A stretch of DNA of 64,000 bases from Arthrobacter bussei. GTDB taxonomy: Bacteria; Actinomycetota; Actinomycetes; Actinomycetales; Micrococcaceae. The translations under genes were made by a program, and so were the position numbers. Below the pieces are notes generated by a model. It ran no database searches and had not been told where the DNA came from. It saw only the letters and a list, made by a program, of their open reading frames with translations. Location of the stretch: NCBI RefSeq assembly GCF_009377195.2, contig NZ_VJXX01000001.1:806001-870000 (forward strand), given 5' to 3'. This document shows, piece after piece, positions 11,962 to 23,563 of this stretch; within the stretch, counting starts at the first letter, position 1; each line of letters begins with the position of its first letter.

Positions 11962-11970
11962 GACGACGTC

Positions 11971-14900
11971 CTAGCGGAAGTCGCTGTTGCCCATGTCGTA
12001 GTCGTCCAGCGGGATCGCGTGGAACTCGGGGCTCAAGCCGCCCTCGACACCGGCGTAGTCGAAGTCGCTGAACGCGCTCGGACCGGTGAACAGGTTCGCC
12101 TTGGCCTCCTCCGTGGGCTCGACCGTGACCTTCGTGTAGCGGTCCAGGCCGGTTCCGGCCGGGATGAGCTTACCGATGATGACGTTCTCCTTGAGCCCGA
12201 GCAGCGGATCGCTCTTGCCTTCCATGGCGGCCTGCGTGAGGACACGCGTGGTCTCCTGGAAGGAGGCGGCCGACAGCCACGAGTCCGTGGCGAGCGACGC
12301 CTTGGTGATACCCATGAGCTCGGGACGGCCGGAGGCCGGCTTCTTGCCCTCGGACACCACGCGACGGTTCTCGTCCTCGAAGCGGCGACGCTCGGCCAGC
12401 TCGCCGGGAAGCAGGTCCGACTCGCCGGACTCGATCACGGTGACGCGACGCAGCATTTGGCGGACGATGACCTCGACATGCTTGTCGTGGATACCGACGC
12501 CCTGGCTGCGGTACACGCGCTGGACCTCGTCCACCAGGAATTCCTGGGCCTTGCGCGGGCCGAGGATCCGGAGGATCTGCTTCGGGTCGACCGCACCGAA
12601 GACGAGCTGCTGTCCGACCTCGACGTGGTCGCCGTCGGACACCAGGAGGCGTGCTCGGCGCAGGACCGGATACGCGATCTCCTCGGACCCGTCGTCGGGC
12701 GTGACCACCAGGCGAAGCTGCTTCTCGGCATCCTCGATGGTGACGCGTCCGGCGACCTCGGAGATCGGGGCGACACCCTTGGGGGTACGCGCCTCGAAGA
12801 GCTCCTGGATACGGGGCAGACCCTGGGTGATGTCCTCGGCCGAGGCCACACCACCGGTGTGGAAGGTACGCATGGTCAGCTGCGTGCCGGGCTCGCCGAT
12901 GGACTGGGCCGCGATGATGCCGACGGCCTCTCCGATGTCCACGGTCTTGCCGGTCGCGAGCGAACGGCCGTAGCAGAGGGCACAGGTACCGACGCTGGAC
13001 TCACAGGTCAGGACCGAGCGGACCTTGATCTCCGTGATGCCGGCCTCGAACAGCTCCCCGATGACGACGTCCCCGAGGTCCGACCCCGCGGCAGCGAGGA
13101 CGGCGCCCTTGGCGTCGACGACGTCGGTCGCCAGCGTACGGGCGTACGCCGAGTTCTCGACCTCCTCGTGCAGCACCAGCTCACCGTCGACGTTCGGCAC
13201 GGCGATCGTGACCTTGAGTCCACGCTCCGTACCGCAGTCGTCCTCGCGGACGATGACGTCCTGCGAGACGTCGACGAGGCGTCGGGTCAGGTAGCCCGAG
13301 TTCGCCGTCCGCAGTGCGGTGTCCGCGAGGCCCTTACGGGCACCGTGGGTGGCGATGAAGTACTCCAGGACCGACAGTCCCTCGCGGTACGAGGACTTGA
13401 TCGGACGCGGGATGATCTCGCCCTTGGGGTTCGCCACGAGGCCACGGATACCGGCGATCTGGCGGACCTGCAGCCAGTTACCACGGGCACCGGAGGACAC
13501 CATGCGGTTGATGGTGTTGTCCTTCGGCATGGCGGCACGCATCGAGGCTGCCACCTCGTTGGTGGCCTTGTTCCAGATGTCGATGAGCTCCTGGCGGCGC
13601 TCCTCGTCGGCGATGAGGCCCTTGTCGAACTGCGACTGGACCTTGGCGGCCTGCGTCTCGTAGCCCTCCATGATCCCTGCCTTGTTGATCGGCGCGGAGA
13701 TATCCGAGATGGCGACGGTGACGCCCGAGCGTGTGGCCCAGTAGAAACCGGCGTCCTTCAGGTTGTCCAGCGTCGCCGCCGTGACGACCTTCGGGTACCG
13801 CTCCGCGAGATCGTTCACGATCGTCGAGAGCTGGCCCTTGTCGGCGACCTTCTCCACCCACGGGTAGTCCAGGGGAAGGGTCTCGTTGAACAGGACCTGC
13901 CCGAGCGACGTCTCGATGAGCGCAGGCGTCCCCGACTCCCAGCCCTCGGGAGCGGCGATGTCCGCACTCGGCACGAAGTTGTCGACGCGGATCCGGACCA
14001 CCGAGTTGAGGTGGAGCGAGCCCATGTCGAACGCCATGATGGCCTCGGCGACGCTGGTGAAGACGCGGCCTTCGCCGGCACTCCCCTCACGCTTGGTGGT
14101 GAGGTGGTGCAGACCGATGATCATGTCCTGCGAGGGCAGGGTGACCGGACGGCCGTCGGACGGCTTCAGGATGTTGTTCGAGGAGAGCATCAGGATGCGT
14201 GCCTCGGCCTGGGCCTCGGGGCTCAGCGGCAGGTGCACTGCCATCTGGTCGCCGTCGAAGTCCGCGTTGAAGGCGCCGCAGACCAGCGGGTGGAGCTGGA
14301 GTGCCTTGCCTTCCACGAGCTGCGGCTCGAACGCCTGGATGCCGAGACGGTGCAGGGTGGGTGCACGGTTCAGCAGCACGGGGTGCTCGGTGATGATCTC
14401 CTCGAGCACGTCCCACACCTGGGGGCGGTAGCGCTCGACCATGCGCTTGGCGCTCTTGATGTTCTGTGCGTGGTTGAGGTCCACCAGGCGCTTCATCACG
14501 AACGGCTTGAAGAGCTCCAGCGCCATCTGCTTGGGCAGACCGCACTGGTGCAGCTTCAGCTGCGGGCCGACGACGATGACCGAACGGCCCGAGTAGTCGA
14601 CGCGCTTGCCGAGGAGGTTCTGGCGGAAACGACCCTGCTTGCCCTTCAGCATGTCCGAGAGGGACTTCAGGGGACGGTTGCCCGGTCCGGTGACCGGACG
14701 GCCACGACGGCCGTTGTCGAACAGGGAGTCGACCGCTTCCTGCAGCATGCGCTTCTCGTTGTTCACGATGATCTCGGGGGCACCGAGATCGAGCAGGCGC
14801 TTGAGGCGGTTGTTCCTGTTGATGACGCGGCGGTACAGGTCGTTGAGGTCGGACGTCGCGAAGCGGCCACCGTCGAGCTGGACCATCGGGCGCAGCTCCG

Positions 14901-15864
14901 GCGGGATCACCGGAACGGCGTCGAGGACCATGCCCAGGGGGCTGTTCGTCGTCGTCAGGAAGGCGTTGACCACCTTGAGACGCTTCAGGGCGCGCGTCTT
15001 CCGCTGGCCCTTACCGTTCTGGATGATGTCGCGCAGCATCTCGGCCTCAGCCGGCATGTCGAAGTTCTCGAGGCGCTTCTTGATCGCCTCGGCGCCCATG
15101 GAGCCCTCGAAGTACAGTCCGTAGCGGTCGCGCAGCTCGCGGTACAGGCCTTCGTCGCCCTCGAGGTCGGCGACCTTGAGGGTCTTGAAGCGCTCCCACA
15201 CCTGGACGAGGCGCTCGATGTCGGCGTCCGCACGCTTGCGGACGTTCGCCATCTGGCGGTCGGCCGAGTCGCGGGCCTTCTTCTTGTCGGCAGCCTTGGC
15301 GCCTTCACCCTCGAGACGGGCGAGCTCGTCCTCGAGGTCCTTGGCGATCGCGGCGATGTCGGAGTCGCGCTGGTCCGTCATCTGCTTCTTCTCGAGGTCG
15401 TGCTCGGCCTGGAGGTTGGGCAGCTCGGCGTGGCGGTTCTCCTCGTCGACCGAGGTGATCATGTACGCGGCGAAGTAGATGACCTTCTCGAGGTCCTTCG
15501 GAGCGAGGTCCAGCAGGTAGCCGAGGCGCGAGGGAACGCCCTTGAAGTACCAGATGTGGGTGACGGGAGCGGCGAGCTCGATGTGGCCCATGCGCTCGCG
15601 ACGCACCTTGGCGCGGGTGACCTCGACGCCGCAGCGCTCACAGATGATGCCCTTGAAGCGCACGCGCTTGTACTTGCCGCAGTAGCACTCCCAGTCACGG
15701 GAAGGGCCGAAGATCTTCTCGCAGAAGAGGCCGTCCTTCTCGGGCTTGAGCGTGCGGTAGTTGATGGTTTCCGGCTTCTTGACCTCGCCGTAGGACCAAC
15801 CGCGGATTTCGTCCGCGGTGGCAAGGCCGATTCGCATGAGGCCGAAGGAGGATTCGCTGGACAT
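11971..15864 (-). CDS. rpoC: RNA polymerase subunit beta'
   Basis: Beta' carries the Mg-binding active site of RNA polymerase. The product is 1297 residues, normal for actinobacteria. Seen in order: the N-terminal zinc site (CYCGKYK ... CERCGVEV), the catalytic NADFDGDQM, the second zinc site (CGTERG ... [13 protein letters not shown]), and the [19 protein letters not shown] trigger-region motif. It starts ATG at 15864 and follows rpoB with an unusually structured 174-base gap. Confidence 0.98.
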   Translation of the reverse strand: MSSESSFGLMRIGLATADEIRGWSYGEVKKPETINYRTLKPEKDGLFCEKIFGPSRDWECYCGKYKRVRFKGIICERCGVEVTRAKVRRERMGHIELAAPVTHIWYFKGVPSRLGYLLDLAPKDLEKVIYFAAYMITSVDEENRHAELPNLQAEHDLEKKQMTDQRDSDIAAIAKDLEDELARLEGEGAKAADKKKARDSADRQMANVRKRADADIERLVQVWERFKTLKVADLEGDEGLYRELRDRYGLYFEGSMGAEAIKKRLENFDMPAEAEMLRDIIQNGKGQRKTRALKRLKVVNAFLTTTNSPLGMVLDAVPVIPPELRPMVQLDGGRFATSDLNDLYRRVINRNNRLKRLLDLGAPEIIVNNEKRMLQEAVDSLFDNGRRGRPVTGPGNRPLKSLSDMLKGKQGRFRQNLLGKRVDYSGRSVIVVGPQLKLHQCGLPKQMALELFKPFVMKRLVDLNHAQNIKSAKRMVERYRPQVWDVLEEIITEHPVLLNRAPTLHRLGIQAFEPQLVEGKALQLHPLVCGAFNADFDGDQMAVHLPLSPEAQAEARILMLSSNNILKPSDGRPVTLPSQDMIIGLHHLTTKREGSAGEGRVFTSVAEAIMAFDMGSLHLNSVVRIRVDNFVPSADIAAPEGWESGTPALIETSLGQVLFNETLPLDYPWVEKVADKGQLSTIVNDLAERYPKVVTAATLDNLKDAGFYWATRSGVTVAISDISAPINKAGIMEGYETQAAKVQSQFDKGLIADEERRQELIDIWNKATNEVAASMRAAMPKDNTINRMVSSGARGNWLQVRQIAGIRGLVANPKGEIIPRPIKSSYREGLSVLEYFIATHGARKGLADTALRTANSGYLTRRLVDVSQDVIVREDDCGTERGLKVTIAVPNVDGELVLHEEVENSAYARTLATDVVDAKGAVLAAAGSDLGDVVIGELFEAGITEIKVRSVLTCESSVGTCALCYGRSLATGKTVDIGEAVGIIAAQSIGEPGTQLTMRTFHTGGVASAEDITQGLPRIQELFEARTPKGVAPISEVAGRVTIEDAEKQLRLVVTPDDGSEEIAYPVLRRARLLVSDGDHVEVGQQLVFGAVDPKQILRILGPRKAQEFLVDEVQRVYRSQGVGIHDKHVEVIVRQMLRRVTVIESGESDLLPGELAERRRFEDENRRVVSEGKKPASGRPELMGITKASLATDSWLSAASFQETTRVLTQAAMEGKSDPLLGLKENVIIGKLIPAGTGLDRYTKVTVEPTEEAKANLFTGPSAFSDFDYAGVEGGLSPEFHAIPLDDYDMGNSDFR

Positions 15865-15935
15865 AGGGTCCCTGTTCTCTCTTTGTTCTCTAAATTCTTG
15901 AAGTCTTATGGGGTGCGGCGGAAAGCCCGGCGGAT

Positions 15936-16028
15936 GCCGTACCGGTGTTCGAGGAAGGGGCCTTCAATATTTCAAGGCCGCTCGCGGCCGCGGAAATTTC
16001 GTTGGCCCCGTTCGAACGCCGGTACGGC
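15936..16028 (-). promoter_or_regulatory. Large nested hairpin between rpoB and rpoC
   Basis: Arms at 15936-15952 and 16012-16028 pair at 16 of 17 positions. Inside them GGGGCC (15957-15962) and GGCCCC (16004-16009) pair again, and a GCCGCTCGCGGC-like stem caps the structure. The start of rpoC is about 70 bases downstream. It could be a processing site, a stability element or an attenuator. No terminator U-tract follows, and rpoC has no evident separate promoter. Confidence 0.65.
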
Positions 16029-16038
16029 GTCCTGAAAC

Positions 16039-19000
16039 CTAGACTTCCTCGACAGAGCTCGGCTCGGCCCGTGAGAGGTCGATGCCCAGTTCCTCCGCGG
16101 CCCGGAAGACTTCTTCATCCGAGTCACGCATCTCGATCGTCGTACCGTCGGTGGAAAGGACTTCCACGTTCAGGCAGAGCGACTGCATTTCCTTGATCAG
16201 CACCTTGAAGGACTCGGGGACACCCGGCTCGGGGATGTTCTCGCCCTTGACGATGGCCTCGTACACCTTGACGCGTCCGTGGATGTCGTCCGACTTGATG
16301 GTCAGGAGTTCCTGCAGCGTGTAGGCCGCGCCATAGGCCTCGAGGGCCCAGACTTCCATCTCACCGAAGCGCTGGCCACCGAACTGCGCCTTACCACCCA
16401 GCGGCTGCTGCGTGATCATCGAGTACGGACCGGTGGAGCGGGCGTGGATCTTGTCGTCCACCAGGTGGTGGAGCTTCAGGATGTACATGTAGCCGACGGA
16501 GATCGGGTCCGGGAACGGCTCGCCGGAGCGGCCGTCGAACAGGCGCGCCTTGCCGGACTCGCCGATGAGGCGCTGTCCGTCACGCGTGACGTTCGTGGAG
16601 CCCAGCAGGCCGACGATCTCGTCCTCGGTGGCACCGTCGAACACGGGGGTCGCGACGGTGGTCGAGGAGATCTCCCGGGGAAGGTTCGGGAGGTTCTTCA
16701 TCCACTCGGGGTCACCCTCGATCTTCCAGCCCTGCTTGGCTGCCCAGCCGAGGTGGATCTCGAGGACCTGGCCGACGTTCATGCGGCCCGGGACACCCAG
16801 CGGGTTCAGGACGATGTCGACGGGCGTGCCGTCCTCCATGAACGGCATGTCCTCGATCGGGAGGATCTTGGAGATGACGCCCTTGTTGCCGTGGCGGCCA
16901 GCGAGCTTGTCGCCGTCCGTGATCTTGCGCTTCTGTGCCACGTAGACCCGGACCAGCTGGTTGACGCCCGGGGGCAGCTCGTCGTCGTTGTCGCGGTCGA
17001 AGATGCGCACACCGATGACCGTGCCCGACTCGCCGTGGGGCACCTTCAGGGAGGTGTCGCGGACCTCACGGCTCTTCTCGCCGAAGATGGCGCGCAGCAG
17101 GCGCTCCTCCGGGGTCAGTTCCGTCTCACCCTTGGGGGTGACGCGGCCGACGAGGATGTCCCCGGCTTCGACCTCGGCACCGATGTGGATGATGCCGCGC
17201 TCGTCGAGCGCTCCGAGGACTTCCTCGGACACGTTCGGGATGTCACGCGTGATCTCCTCGGCACCGAGCTTGGTGTCGCGGGCATCGACTTCGTGCTCCT
17301 CGATGTGGATCGACGTCAGGACATCGTCGGAGACGATGCGCTGCGACAGGATGATCGCGTCCTCGAAGTTGTGACCCTCCCAGGACATGAACGCCACGAG
17401 CATGTTCTTGCCCAGCGCGAGTTCACCCTGATCGGTCGACGGACCGTCGGCGATGATCGTGTTGAACTCGACGCGGTCGCCCTCGGCGACCAGGACACGC
17501 TGGTTGTACGCGTTGCCCTGGTTGGAGCGGGCGAACTTCATGATCGGGTAGTTCGTCTCGGTGCCGTCGTCGTTGAGGATGCTGACGAGGTCGGCCGACA
17601 CCTCCTTGACGACGCCGGCCTTCGTCGCGGTGACGGCGTCACCGGCGTCGACGGCTGCGTTCTTCTCCATGCCGGTGCCCACGAGGGGACGCTCGGAACG
17701 GAGCAGGGGCACGGCCTGGCGCTGCATGTTCGCGCCCATCAGGGCGCGGTTGGCGTCGTCGTGCTCCAGGAACGGGATCATCGCGGTCGCGACGGACACC
17801 ATCTGGCGCGGGGAGACGTCCATGTACTCGACCTCGTCGGGCGTGACGAGCACGGGCTCGCCCGAACCACCACGGGTCCGCACCAGGACCATGTCCTCGG
17901 TGAACGTGCTGTTCGCATCGAGGGGCGCGTTCGCCTGGGCGATGAGGCGCTCCACCTCGTCGTCCGCGGTCAGGTAGTCGATCTGGTCGGTGACGATGCC
18001 GTCGACGACCTTGCGGTACGGGGTCTCGATGAAGCCGAACGCGTTGATGCGGCCGTACGAGGCGAGCGAACCGATGAGGCCGATGTTCGGGCCTTCAGGG
18101 GTCTCGATGGGGCACATGCGTCCGTAGTGCGAGGGGTGGACGTCACGGACCTCCATGCCTGCGCGGTCACGGGACAGACCACCCGGGCCCAGCGCGGACA
18201 GGCGACGCTTGTGCGTCAGGCCGGCGAGCGGGTTGTTCTGGTCCATGAACTGCGACAGCTGGGAAGTTCCGAAGAACTCCTTGATCGCGGCCACGACGGG
18301 ACGGATGTTGATCAGGGTCTGCGGCGTGATCGCCTCGACGTCCTGGGTGGTCATGCGCTCTCGGACGACACGCTCCATACGGGACAGGCCCGTGCGGACC
18401 TGGTTCTCGATGAGCTCGCCCACGGCGCGGATACGGCGGTTGCCGAAGTGGTCGATGTCGTCGACCTCGACGCGGAGCTCCACGTCACCGCCGTCGCGCT
18501 TGCCGCCGAGGGTCTTGTCCCCGGCGTGCAGGGCAACCAGGAACTTGATCATCGCGACGATGTCGTCGATGTTCAGCACCGAGGCGTCGGAGTCCGTGAG
18601 GTCCTTGTCGATCCCGAGCTTGCGGTTGATCTTGTACCGGCCGACCTTCGCGAGGTCGTAGCGCTTGGGGTTGAAGTACAGGTTGTCCAGGAGGGTCTGG
18701 GCAGCCTCGACAGTGGGGGGCTCGCCCGGTCGCAGCTTGCGGTAGATGTCGAGGAGGGCGTCCTCGCGGGTCTCCGTCGCGTCCTTCTCCATGGTCGCCC
18801 GGATGGAGTCGTACTGGCCGAACTCCTCCAGGATCTGGCCCTCGGTCCAGCCGAGCGCCTTGAGCAGGACGGTGACGGACTGCTTGCGCTTGCGGTCGAG
18901 GCGGACGCCGACCTGGTCGCGCTTGTCGATCTCGAGCTCGAACCAGGCGCCACGCGACGGGATGATCTTCGCGCTGAAGATGTCCTTGTCACTGGTCTTG

Positions 19001-19548
19001 TCGGCGGTCCGCTCGAAGTAGGCACCCGGCGAACGGACGAGCTGCGACACGACGACGCGCTCCGTGCCGTTGATGACGAAGGTGCCCTTGTCGGTCATGA
19101 GGGGGAAGTCACCCATGAACACGGTCTGCTGCTTGATCTCGCCCGTGTTGTTGTTCATGAACTCGGCCTTGACGTACAGGGGGGCGGAGTAGGTCGCGTC
19201 GCGATCCTTGCACTCGGCCATCGTGTACTTGGGGTCGGCGAACTCCGGCTCGGAGAAGCTCAGGGACATGGTGCCCTGGAAGTCCTCGATGGGGGAGATC
19301 TCTTCGAAGATGTCCGCCAGACCGGAGGTCGTGGCCACACCCTGCAGGCCCTTCTCCAGTGCTTCCTCGACGCGCGCCTTCCAGCGCTCGTTGCCGATCA
19401 GCCAGTCGAAACTGTCCGTCTGCAGGGCAAGGAGATTGGGAACGTCCAGCGGTTCGTGAATCTTTGCGAATGAGAGCCGGGGTGCGGCGCCGTCGGCGTC
19501 GACCTGGCTGGTAGCGGTTGCATTATTAGAGGTGCTCGGGGCGACCAA
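16039..19548 (-). CDS. rpoB: RNA polymerase subunit beta
   Basis: Beta is the second-largest RNA polymerase subunit and the rifampicin target. The rifampicin region reads [19 protein letters not shown] and [21 protein letters not shown], wild type at the usual resistance positions. Later motifs include [24 protein letters not shown] and the C-terminal [18 protein letters not shown] place the start at TTG 19548 (product about 1169 residues), because GGAAGGA lies six bases upstream. A GTG at 19563 is in frame but has no ribosome site. Confidence 0.96.
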   Translation of the reverse strand: MVAPSTSNNATATSQVDADGAAPRLSFAKIHEPLDVPNLLALQTDSFDWLIGNERWKARVEEALEKGLQGVATTSGLADIFEEISPIEDFQGTMSLSFSEPEFADPKYTMAECKDRDATYSAPLYVKAEFMNNNTGEIKQQTVFMGDFPLMTDKGTFVINGTERVVVSQLVRSPGAYFERTADKTSDKDIFSAKIIPSRGAWFELEIDKRDQVGVRLDRKRKQSVTVLLKALGWTEGQILEEFGQYDSIRATMEKDATETREDALLDIYRKLRPGEPPTVEAAQTLLDNLYFNPKRYDLAKVGRYKINRKLGIDKDLTDSDASVLNIDDIVAMIKFLVALHAGDKTLGGKRDGGDVELRVEVDDIDHFGNRRIRAVGELIENQVRTGLSRMERVVRERMTTQDVEAITPQTLINIRPVVAAIKEFFGTSQLSQFMDQNNPLAGLTHKRRLSALGPGGLSRDRAGMEVRDVHPSHYGRMCPIETPEGPNIGLIGSLASYGRINAFGFIETPYRKVVDGIVTDQIDYLTADDEVERLIAQANAPLDANSTFTEDMVLVRTRGGSGEPVLVTPDEVEYMDVSPRQMVSVATAMIPFLEHDDANRALMGANMQRQAVPLLRSERPLVGTGMEKNAAVDAGDAVTATKAGVVKEVSADLVSILNDDGTETNYPIMKFARSNQGNAYNQRVLVAEGDRVEFNTIIADGPSTDQGELALGKNMLVAFMSWEGHNFEDAIILSQRIVSDDVLTSIHIEEHEVDARDTKLGAEEITRDIPNVSEEVLGALDERGIIHIGAEVEAGDILVGRVTPKGETELTPEERLLRAIFGEKSREVRDTSLKVPHGESGTVIGVRIFDRDNDDELPPGVNQLVRVYVAQKRKITDGDKLAGRHGNKGVISKILPIEDMPFMEDGTPVDIVLNPLGVPGRMNVGQVLEIHLGWAAKQGWKIEGDPEWMKNLPNLPREISSTTVATPVFDGATEDEIVGLLGSTNVTRDGQRLIGESGKARLFDGRSGEPFPDPISVGYMYILKLHHLVDDKIHARSTGPYSMITQQPLGGKAQFGGQRFGEMEVWALEAYGAAYTLQELLTIKSDDIHGRVKVYEAIVKGENIPEPGVPESFKVLIKEMQSLCLNVEVLSTDGTTIEMRDSDEEVFRAAEELGIDLSRAEPSSVEEV

Positions 19549-19746
19549 GAGGGATCCTTCCACAGACCGTCAGGCTTGTCAGCGCCCTCGCCTCGGCACC
19601 GCCACCGCAGGATGCTGCGGGGATCTCAGTGCTCACCGGAGTCTGCTCGCGCGATTCCCAACCAGGTGGCCAGGTAGAACGACGAGAGCAGAGCAAAGCC
19701 CACCGCTATATGAAGGCTGAGGTTCAGAGGGAAGACGCAAAGACCT

Positions 19747-19776
19747 ACACTACGGCACGCGCAGCGTTAAGTCCAA
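19747..19776 (-). promoter_or_regulatory. Candidate rpoB promoter
   Basis: On the minus strand TTGGAC (19771-19776) and TAGTGT (19747-19752) are separated by 18 bases, a good match to actinobacterial housekeeping promoters. It lies just after the crtI end and would give a leader of about 190 bases. The rest of the 19564-19840 gap shows no gene. Confidence 0.6.
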
Positions 19777-19840
19777 TAGCGCTTCTCCCCCATCACCGTC
19801 AAGCCCGCCGCGCCCGGAAGGGGGGAGATCGGGGCGCAGC

Positions 19841-21460
19841 CTAGCCGAGCGCCGGCTCCGGCAGGGGTCCCGTACTCGTGTCCCCGCGCAGCCGCTTCAC
19901 GATCAGCTCCGCGCTGATCAGGCACATCGGGATCCCGATACCCGGCACCGTGGAGCTGCCCGCGTAGAAGAGGTTGGCGACCTTCCCGCTCCGGTTCGAA
20001 CCGCGGAAGAACGCGCTCTGCTTCAGGATGTGCGCCGGCCCGAGGCTCGTCCCGCGCCAGGCGTTCAGATCGGTGGCGAAGTCCTGGGGGCCGTAGCTGC
20101 GCCGGACCACGATCCGCTCCGCGAGGTCGGGGATCCCCGCCCACCCGGAGATCTGCGCGATGACCTCGTCGGCGATCTTTTCGACCCGGGCGTCTCCCCC
20201 GCGGTCCAGCCCGCCCTTGCCGATGGACACGTCGGCGGGGATCGGCACGAGGACGAAGACGTTCTCGTGCCCCTCCGGTGCCACGGAGTCGTCGGTCGCG
20301 CTCGGTCGGCATACGTAGAGCGACGCCGGTGACGGCACCGAGGTCTCCTTGCCGAAGATCCGGCCGAAATTGTCGCGCCAGTCCGTGGTGAACAGCAGCG
20401 TGTGGTGCTCGAGCTGCGGCAGGCTCCCCCGGACGCCGAGGTAGAGCAGCAGGGCGCTCGGACCGGGGACGCGCTTCTCCCAGTACTTCTCGGGATAGGT
20501 CTGCAGGGGGGTCGGCAGCAGCGTGGTCTCGGTGTGGTGGAGATCCGCGGCGGAGACGACGATGTCGGCGTCGAGCGTCGTGACCGCTCCTGCGGACCGG
20601 TACGTCACCGACCGCACCGAGGCCGCCCTGCGGTCCAGCGGCGACCGACCCGGTGTCCGGGGATCGGTGTCGATCGAGACGACGTCGGCGCCCGTGCGGA
20701 TCGTCACGCCGGCCGCCACCGCCACGCGCTGCATCGCCTCGACCAGCGTGGTGAAGCCGCCCATCGGATAGAGGACGCCGTCGTCCAGGTCGAGATGGCT
20801 CATGAGGTGGTACATGCTCGGCGCGTCGAAGGGGGAACTGCCGAGGAAGACCGCCGGGTAGCCGAGGATCTGCTGGATCCTCGGATCCTTGAAGCGCTTC
20901 TCGACGAAGGACTGCAGCGGCTGCAGCAGGAGCGAGCCGATGCGCGGGAGCCGCCTGAGGACGTCCGGCCGGATGAACGGCAGGAAGGACTGGAAGGTCG
21001 AGTAGAGGAAGCGCTTCTTCGCGATCTCGTAGGCGTCCTCGGCGGAGTCGAGGTACTTCGACAGCTGCTCCCCTGCGCCCTCCTCCATCGACTCGAAGAG
21101 CTTGGTCACCGCCTCGCGCTCGGCGGGGACGTCGACGGAGCCGCCCTGCTCGAACATCACCCGGTAGCCGGGGTCGAGCAGCCGGAGGTCGAGTTCCTCC
21201 TCGGCGCTCGTGCCCATCATCTTGAAGAAGTGGTCGATCACCTCGGGCATGAGGTACCAGGACGGCCCGGTGTCGAAGCGGAAGCCGTCCTGTTCCCACG
21301 ATCCCGCACGGCCACCGACCTGGTCGCGCTTCTCGAGCAGCGTCACGTCGTGGCCCTCACGCGCGAGGAGCGCCGCCGTCGCCAGTCCGCCGATCCCGCC
21401 GCCGATCACGACGACGTCCTGTCCGCCCACGCGCGCGCGTCCGTTCTGCTCGGTTGTCAT
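19841..21460 (-). CDS. crtI: Phytoene desaturase, lycopene-forming
   Basis: A FAD enzyme that introduces the double bonds turning phytoene into lycopene. The 539-residue product has the dinucleotide-binding GGGIGGLATAALLAREG near residue 20. A GRAGSWEQDGFRFDTGPSWY stretch follows, and the C-terminal bacterial CrtI signature reads FYAGSSTVPGIGIPMCLIS. ATG start at 21460 overlaps crtB by four bases. It is the last gene of a crtE-crtB-crtI operon. A CrtD-like paralogue is at 38622-40055. Confidence 0.95.
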   Translation of the reverse strand: MTTEQNGRARVGGQDVVVIGGGIGGLATAALLAREGHDVTLLEKRDQVGGRAGSWEQDGFRFDTGPSWYLMPEVIDHFFKMMGTSAEEELDLRLLDPGYRVMFEQGGSVDVPAEREAVTKLFESMEEGAGEQLSKYLDSAEDAYEIAKKRFLYSTFQSFLPFIRPDVLRRLPRIGSLLLQPLQSFVEKRFKDPRIQQILGYPAVFLGSSPFDAPSMYHLMSHLDLDDGVLYPMGGFTTLVEAMQRVAVAAGVTIRTGADVVSIDTDPRTPGRSPLDRRAASVRSVTYRSAGAVTTLDADIVVSAADLHHTETTLLPTPLQTYPEKYWEKRVPGPSALLLYLGVRGSLPQLEHHTLLFTTDWRDNFGRIFGKETSVPSPASLYVCRPSATDDSVAPEGHENVFVLVPIPADVSIGKGGLDRGGDARVEKIADEVIAQISGWAGIPDLAERIVVRRSYGPQDFATDLNAWRGTSLGPAHILKQSAFFRGSNRSGKVANLFYAGSSTVPGIGIPMCLISAELIVKRLRGDTSTGPLPEPALG

Positions 21461-22356
21461 GCCGTCCTCTCCTGCGCGGCGAGTTCCGGTACCGCGCGAC
21501 CGGTGAAGGCTTTCGCCATGATGCGGAACTTCACCGGATTGGGGACCCGGATCCGTGCCCTGAGGAGTTCGTCGGCCGGCGTCCGCCTCAGCCGCAGGGC
21601 GAGTTCGGTGAACAGGCCCTGGGCGAGGGCGACGGCGCGGCGGGGGGTGGGCGGCAGACCCGGGAGGGCCGCGGCTGAGATGCGGAGATCCTCGTCGATG
21701 TCCGCGAGGAGTCGGAGCTTGTCCGCTTCCGTGAAGTTCCCCGGACGGACGCCCGGGAAATAGCTGCGGCCGAGGGTGGAGAAGTCCTCCGCGAGGTCAC
21801 GCAGGAAGTTGATCTTCTGGAACGCGGCCCCGAGGTGGCGCGCGCCGTCCACGAGGACGGCTTCCTCCTCCGTGGTCACGGGACGTCCGACGAGGAACGC
21901 CCGCAGGCACATCAGGCCCACGACCTCCGCCGATCCGTAGACGTACCGGTCGAAGGACTTCTGGTCGTGCTCGCGCTGCGTGATGTCGGCGCGCATGGAG
22001 GCGAAGAACGGACGCGTGAGGTCCGTGCCGATGCCGGTGGTCCGGGCCGTGACCGCGAAGGCGTGCACCACGAGGTTGGCGCTGTATCCCGTGCCCATGG
22101 CCGTCTCGGTGTCGCGCTCGAGGCCGTCGAGCAACTGCTCCACGACGTCCGAGGAGAGGCCCGCCCCGGCCGCGGCGCCGTCCACGATCTCGTCCGCCAC
22201 GCGCACCAGCGCGTAGACGGCCTCGATGTGGCTCCGCGTGGTGCGGTCGAGGATGCGGGACGCCATACCGAACGACGTCGAGTAGCAGCGGATGACCTCG
22301 GCGGAGGTCTTCAGTGCCGCCGCGTTGTAGCGGGCGAGCGAGTCCTCGACGCCCAC
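21457..22356 (-). CDS. crtB: Phytoene synthase
   Basis: Condenses two geranylgeranyl diphosphates to phytoene. The 299-residue protein carries YSTSFGMASRIL, the first Asp-rich site (RVADEIVDG) and the second (NFLRDLAEDF), plus RSYFPGV. It starts one base after the crtE stop and overlaps crtI, so the three are surely one operon. Confidence 0.95.
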   Translation of the reverse strand: MGVEDSLARYNAAALKTSAEVIRCYSTSFGMASRILDRTTRSHIEAVYALVRVADEIVDGAAAGAGLSSDVVEQLLDGLERDTETAMGTGYSANLVVHAFAVTARTTGIGTDLTRPFFASMRADITQREHDQKSFDRYVYGSAEVVGLMCLRAFLVGRPVTTEEEAVLVDGARHLGAAFQKINFLRDLAEDFSTLGRSYFPGVRPGNFTEADKLRLLADIDEDLRISAAALPGLPPTPRRAVALAQGLFTELALRLRRTPADELLRARIRVPNPVKFRIMAKAFTGRAVPELAAQERTA

Positions 22357-23424
22357 CTAGTGGACCCGGTCCACGACGGCGGACACGACCGGCTCGAGGG
22401 CGGACCGGAGGGCGGACGGCACGACGTCGGACTCCAGGTGGGTCCGGGCCCGGGACGCGTACTCCGCGGCGAGGTCCGCCGAGTAGTCCTTCGCTCCGCT
22501 CTCGACGAGGACACGCCTCACGTAGTCGGCCTCGGCCGCGGACATGCCCGGCGTGCCGATGAGCGCGGAGATGCTCTCCCACTCGGGGCGGGAGGAGACG
22601 TAGGACAGCAGGGCCGTGCGCTTGCCCTCGCGCAGGTCGCCCCAGTTGGTCTTGCCCGTGCGGGTCTCGTTGCCGAACACCCCGAGGAGGTCGTCCGCGA
22701 TCTGGTAGGCGATGCCGGCGTCGCGTCCGAAGTCGCCCAGCCGGTCGACCACTTCCTCCTCGGCACCCGCGAGCACGGCACCGGCCTGCAGGGGGCCCTC
22801 GAAGGAGTACACGGAGGTCTTCAGCCGGGCCATCTGCACGATGTCCTCGAGCGGGGGCATGGAGCGGTCCAGCGACGTCTCGATATCGAGGAACTCGCCC
22901 GCCGCCGAGGCGAAGACGGCTTCGTCGAGGATCTCGCCGAGCCTGCGGCGCACGGCTGCCGGCGCCTCGACGCGCTCGAGCAGACGGTAGGCGTTGGACA
23001 GGGCCAGGTCCCCGGCGATGACACCGGCGGAGAAGCCGACGTGGCGAGCGGCCTCGGGCGACATGCCGGCCGACTCGGCGATGCTGCGGTAGCGACCGGA
23101 GACGTTCGGGATCCCCCGGCGGACGAAGTCGCGGTCGATGACGTCGTCGTGCACGATCAGTGCGGTGTGCAGCAGTTCGAAGGCCGCGCCCACCCCGGCT
23201 GCGTTGTCGAGGTCGCGGCCACCGAGCATCTGGTAGGCGGACATGACGAGCCGGGGCCGGAACCGCTTGCCCCCGGCGGTGCAGCGTTCGAGGGTCTCCC
23301 ACAGGCCGCGGTACCCGGGGCCCACCTTCGCCGCCCGGATCTTCGATTCATCGAAGAGCCGGTCGAGCGCACCCTCGACCTGCTCGAGCCCGACGGGCTC
23401 GACCAGCAGAGTGTCCATGTCCAT
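22357..23424 (-). CDS. crtE: Geranylgeranyl diphosphate synthase
   Basis: Makes the C20 (possibly also shorter) prenyl diphosphate for carotenoids. Visible motifs: GGKRFRPRLVMSAY, first Asp-rich motif HDDVIDRDFVRRG, and YQIADDLLGVFG in place of the usual second DDxxD. The open frame begins earlier, but homologous sequence starts at MDMDTLLVEP, so I use the ATG at 23424 (355 residues). No ribosome site precedes it. TTTACT lies exactly six bases before the ATG, so the mRNA may be leaderless. It diverges from idi. Confidence 0.93.
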   Translation of the reverse strand: MDMDTLLVEPVGLEQVEGALDRLFDESKIRAAKVGPGYRGLWETLERCTAGGKRFRPRLVMSAYQMLGGRDLDNAAGVGAAFELLHTALIVHDDVIDRDFVRRGIPNVSGRYRSIAESAGMSPEAARHVGFSAGVIAGDLALSNAYRLLERVEAPAAVRRRLGEILDEAVFASAAGEFLDIETSLDRSMPPLEDIVQMARLKTSVYSFEGPLQAGAVLAGAEEEVVDRLGDFGRDAGIAYQIADDLLGVFGNETRTGKTNWGDLREGKRTALLSYVSSRPEWESISALIGTPGMSAAEADYVRRVLVESGAKDYSADLAAEYASRARTHLESDVVPSALRSALEPVVSAVVDRVH

Positions 23425-23563
23425 AGGTAAAGTAAACAACGAGAAGGGCGCCCCTGACGAAACGCGGGGCGAATGCAGCCGGGCCGACCACCGCCACGCA
23501 GCGGACAGCGTGCGTGCGCAGGGCACGGGCGATCACCGGGCAAGCGACGACCAGCGGAAATGA

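Larger units (their letters stand above)
11534..11970 (-). promoter_or_regulatory. rpoC-rpsL gap with terminators and str operon promoter region
   Basis: This 437-base gap holds no gene. Two hairpins follow rpoC: 11936-11961 (10-bp stem, directly after the stop) and 11861-11899 (about 16-bp stem with one mismatch). Nearer rpsL the sequence is AT-rich. A TAGACT hexamer at 11778-11783 on the minus strand is a candidate -10. TTGCGA and TACGTA, 17 bases apart and closer to rpsL, form an alternative. The exact start cannot be decided by eye. Confidence 0.5.

Noticed and set aside
11917-16035. 1372-codon plus-strand open frame opposite rpoC
   Set aside because: It is the codon-position mirror of rpoC in GC-rich DNA; composition is Asp/Arg/Leu/Val-rich without domains.
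16279-19473. 1064-codon plus-strand open frame opposite rpoB
   Set aside because: Antisense shadow of rpoB; no ribosome site, no protein motif.
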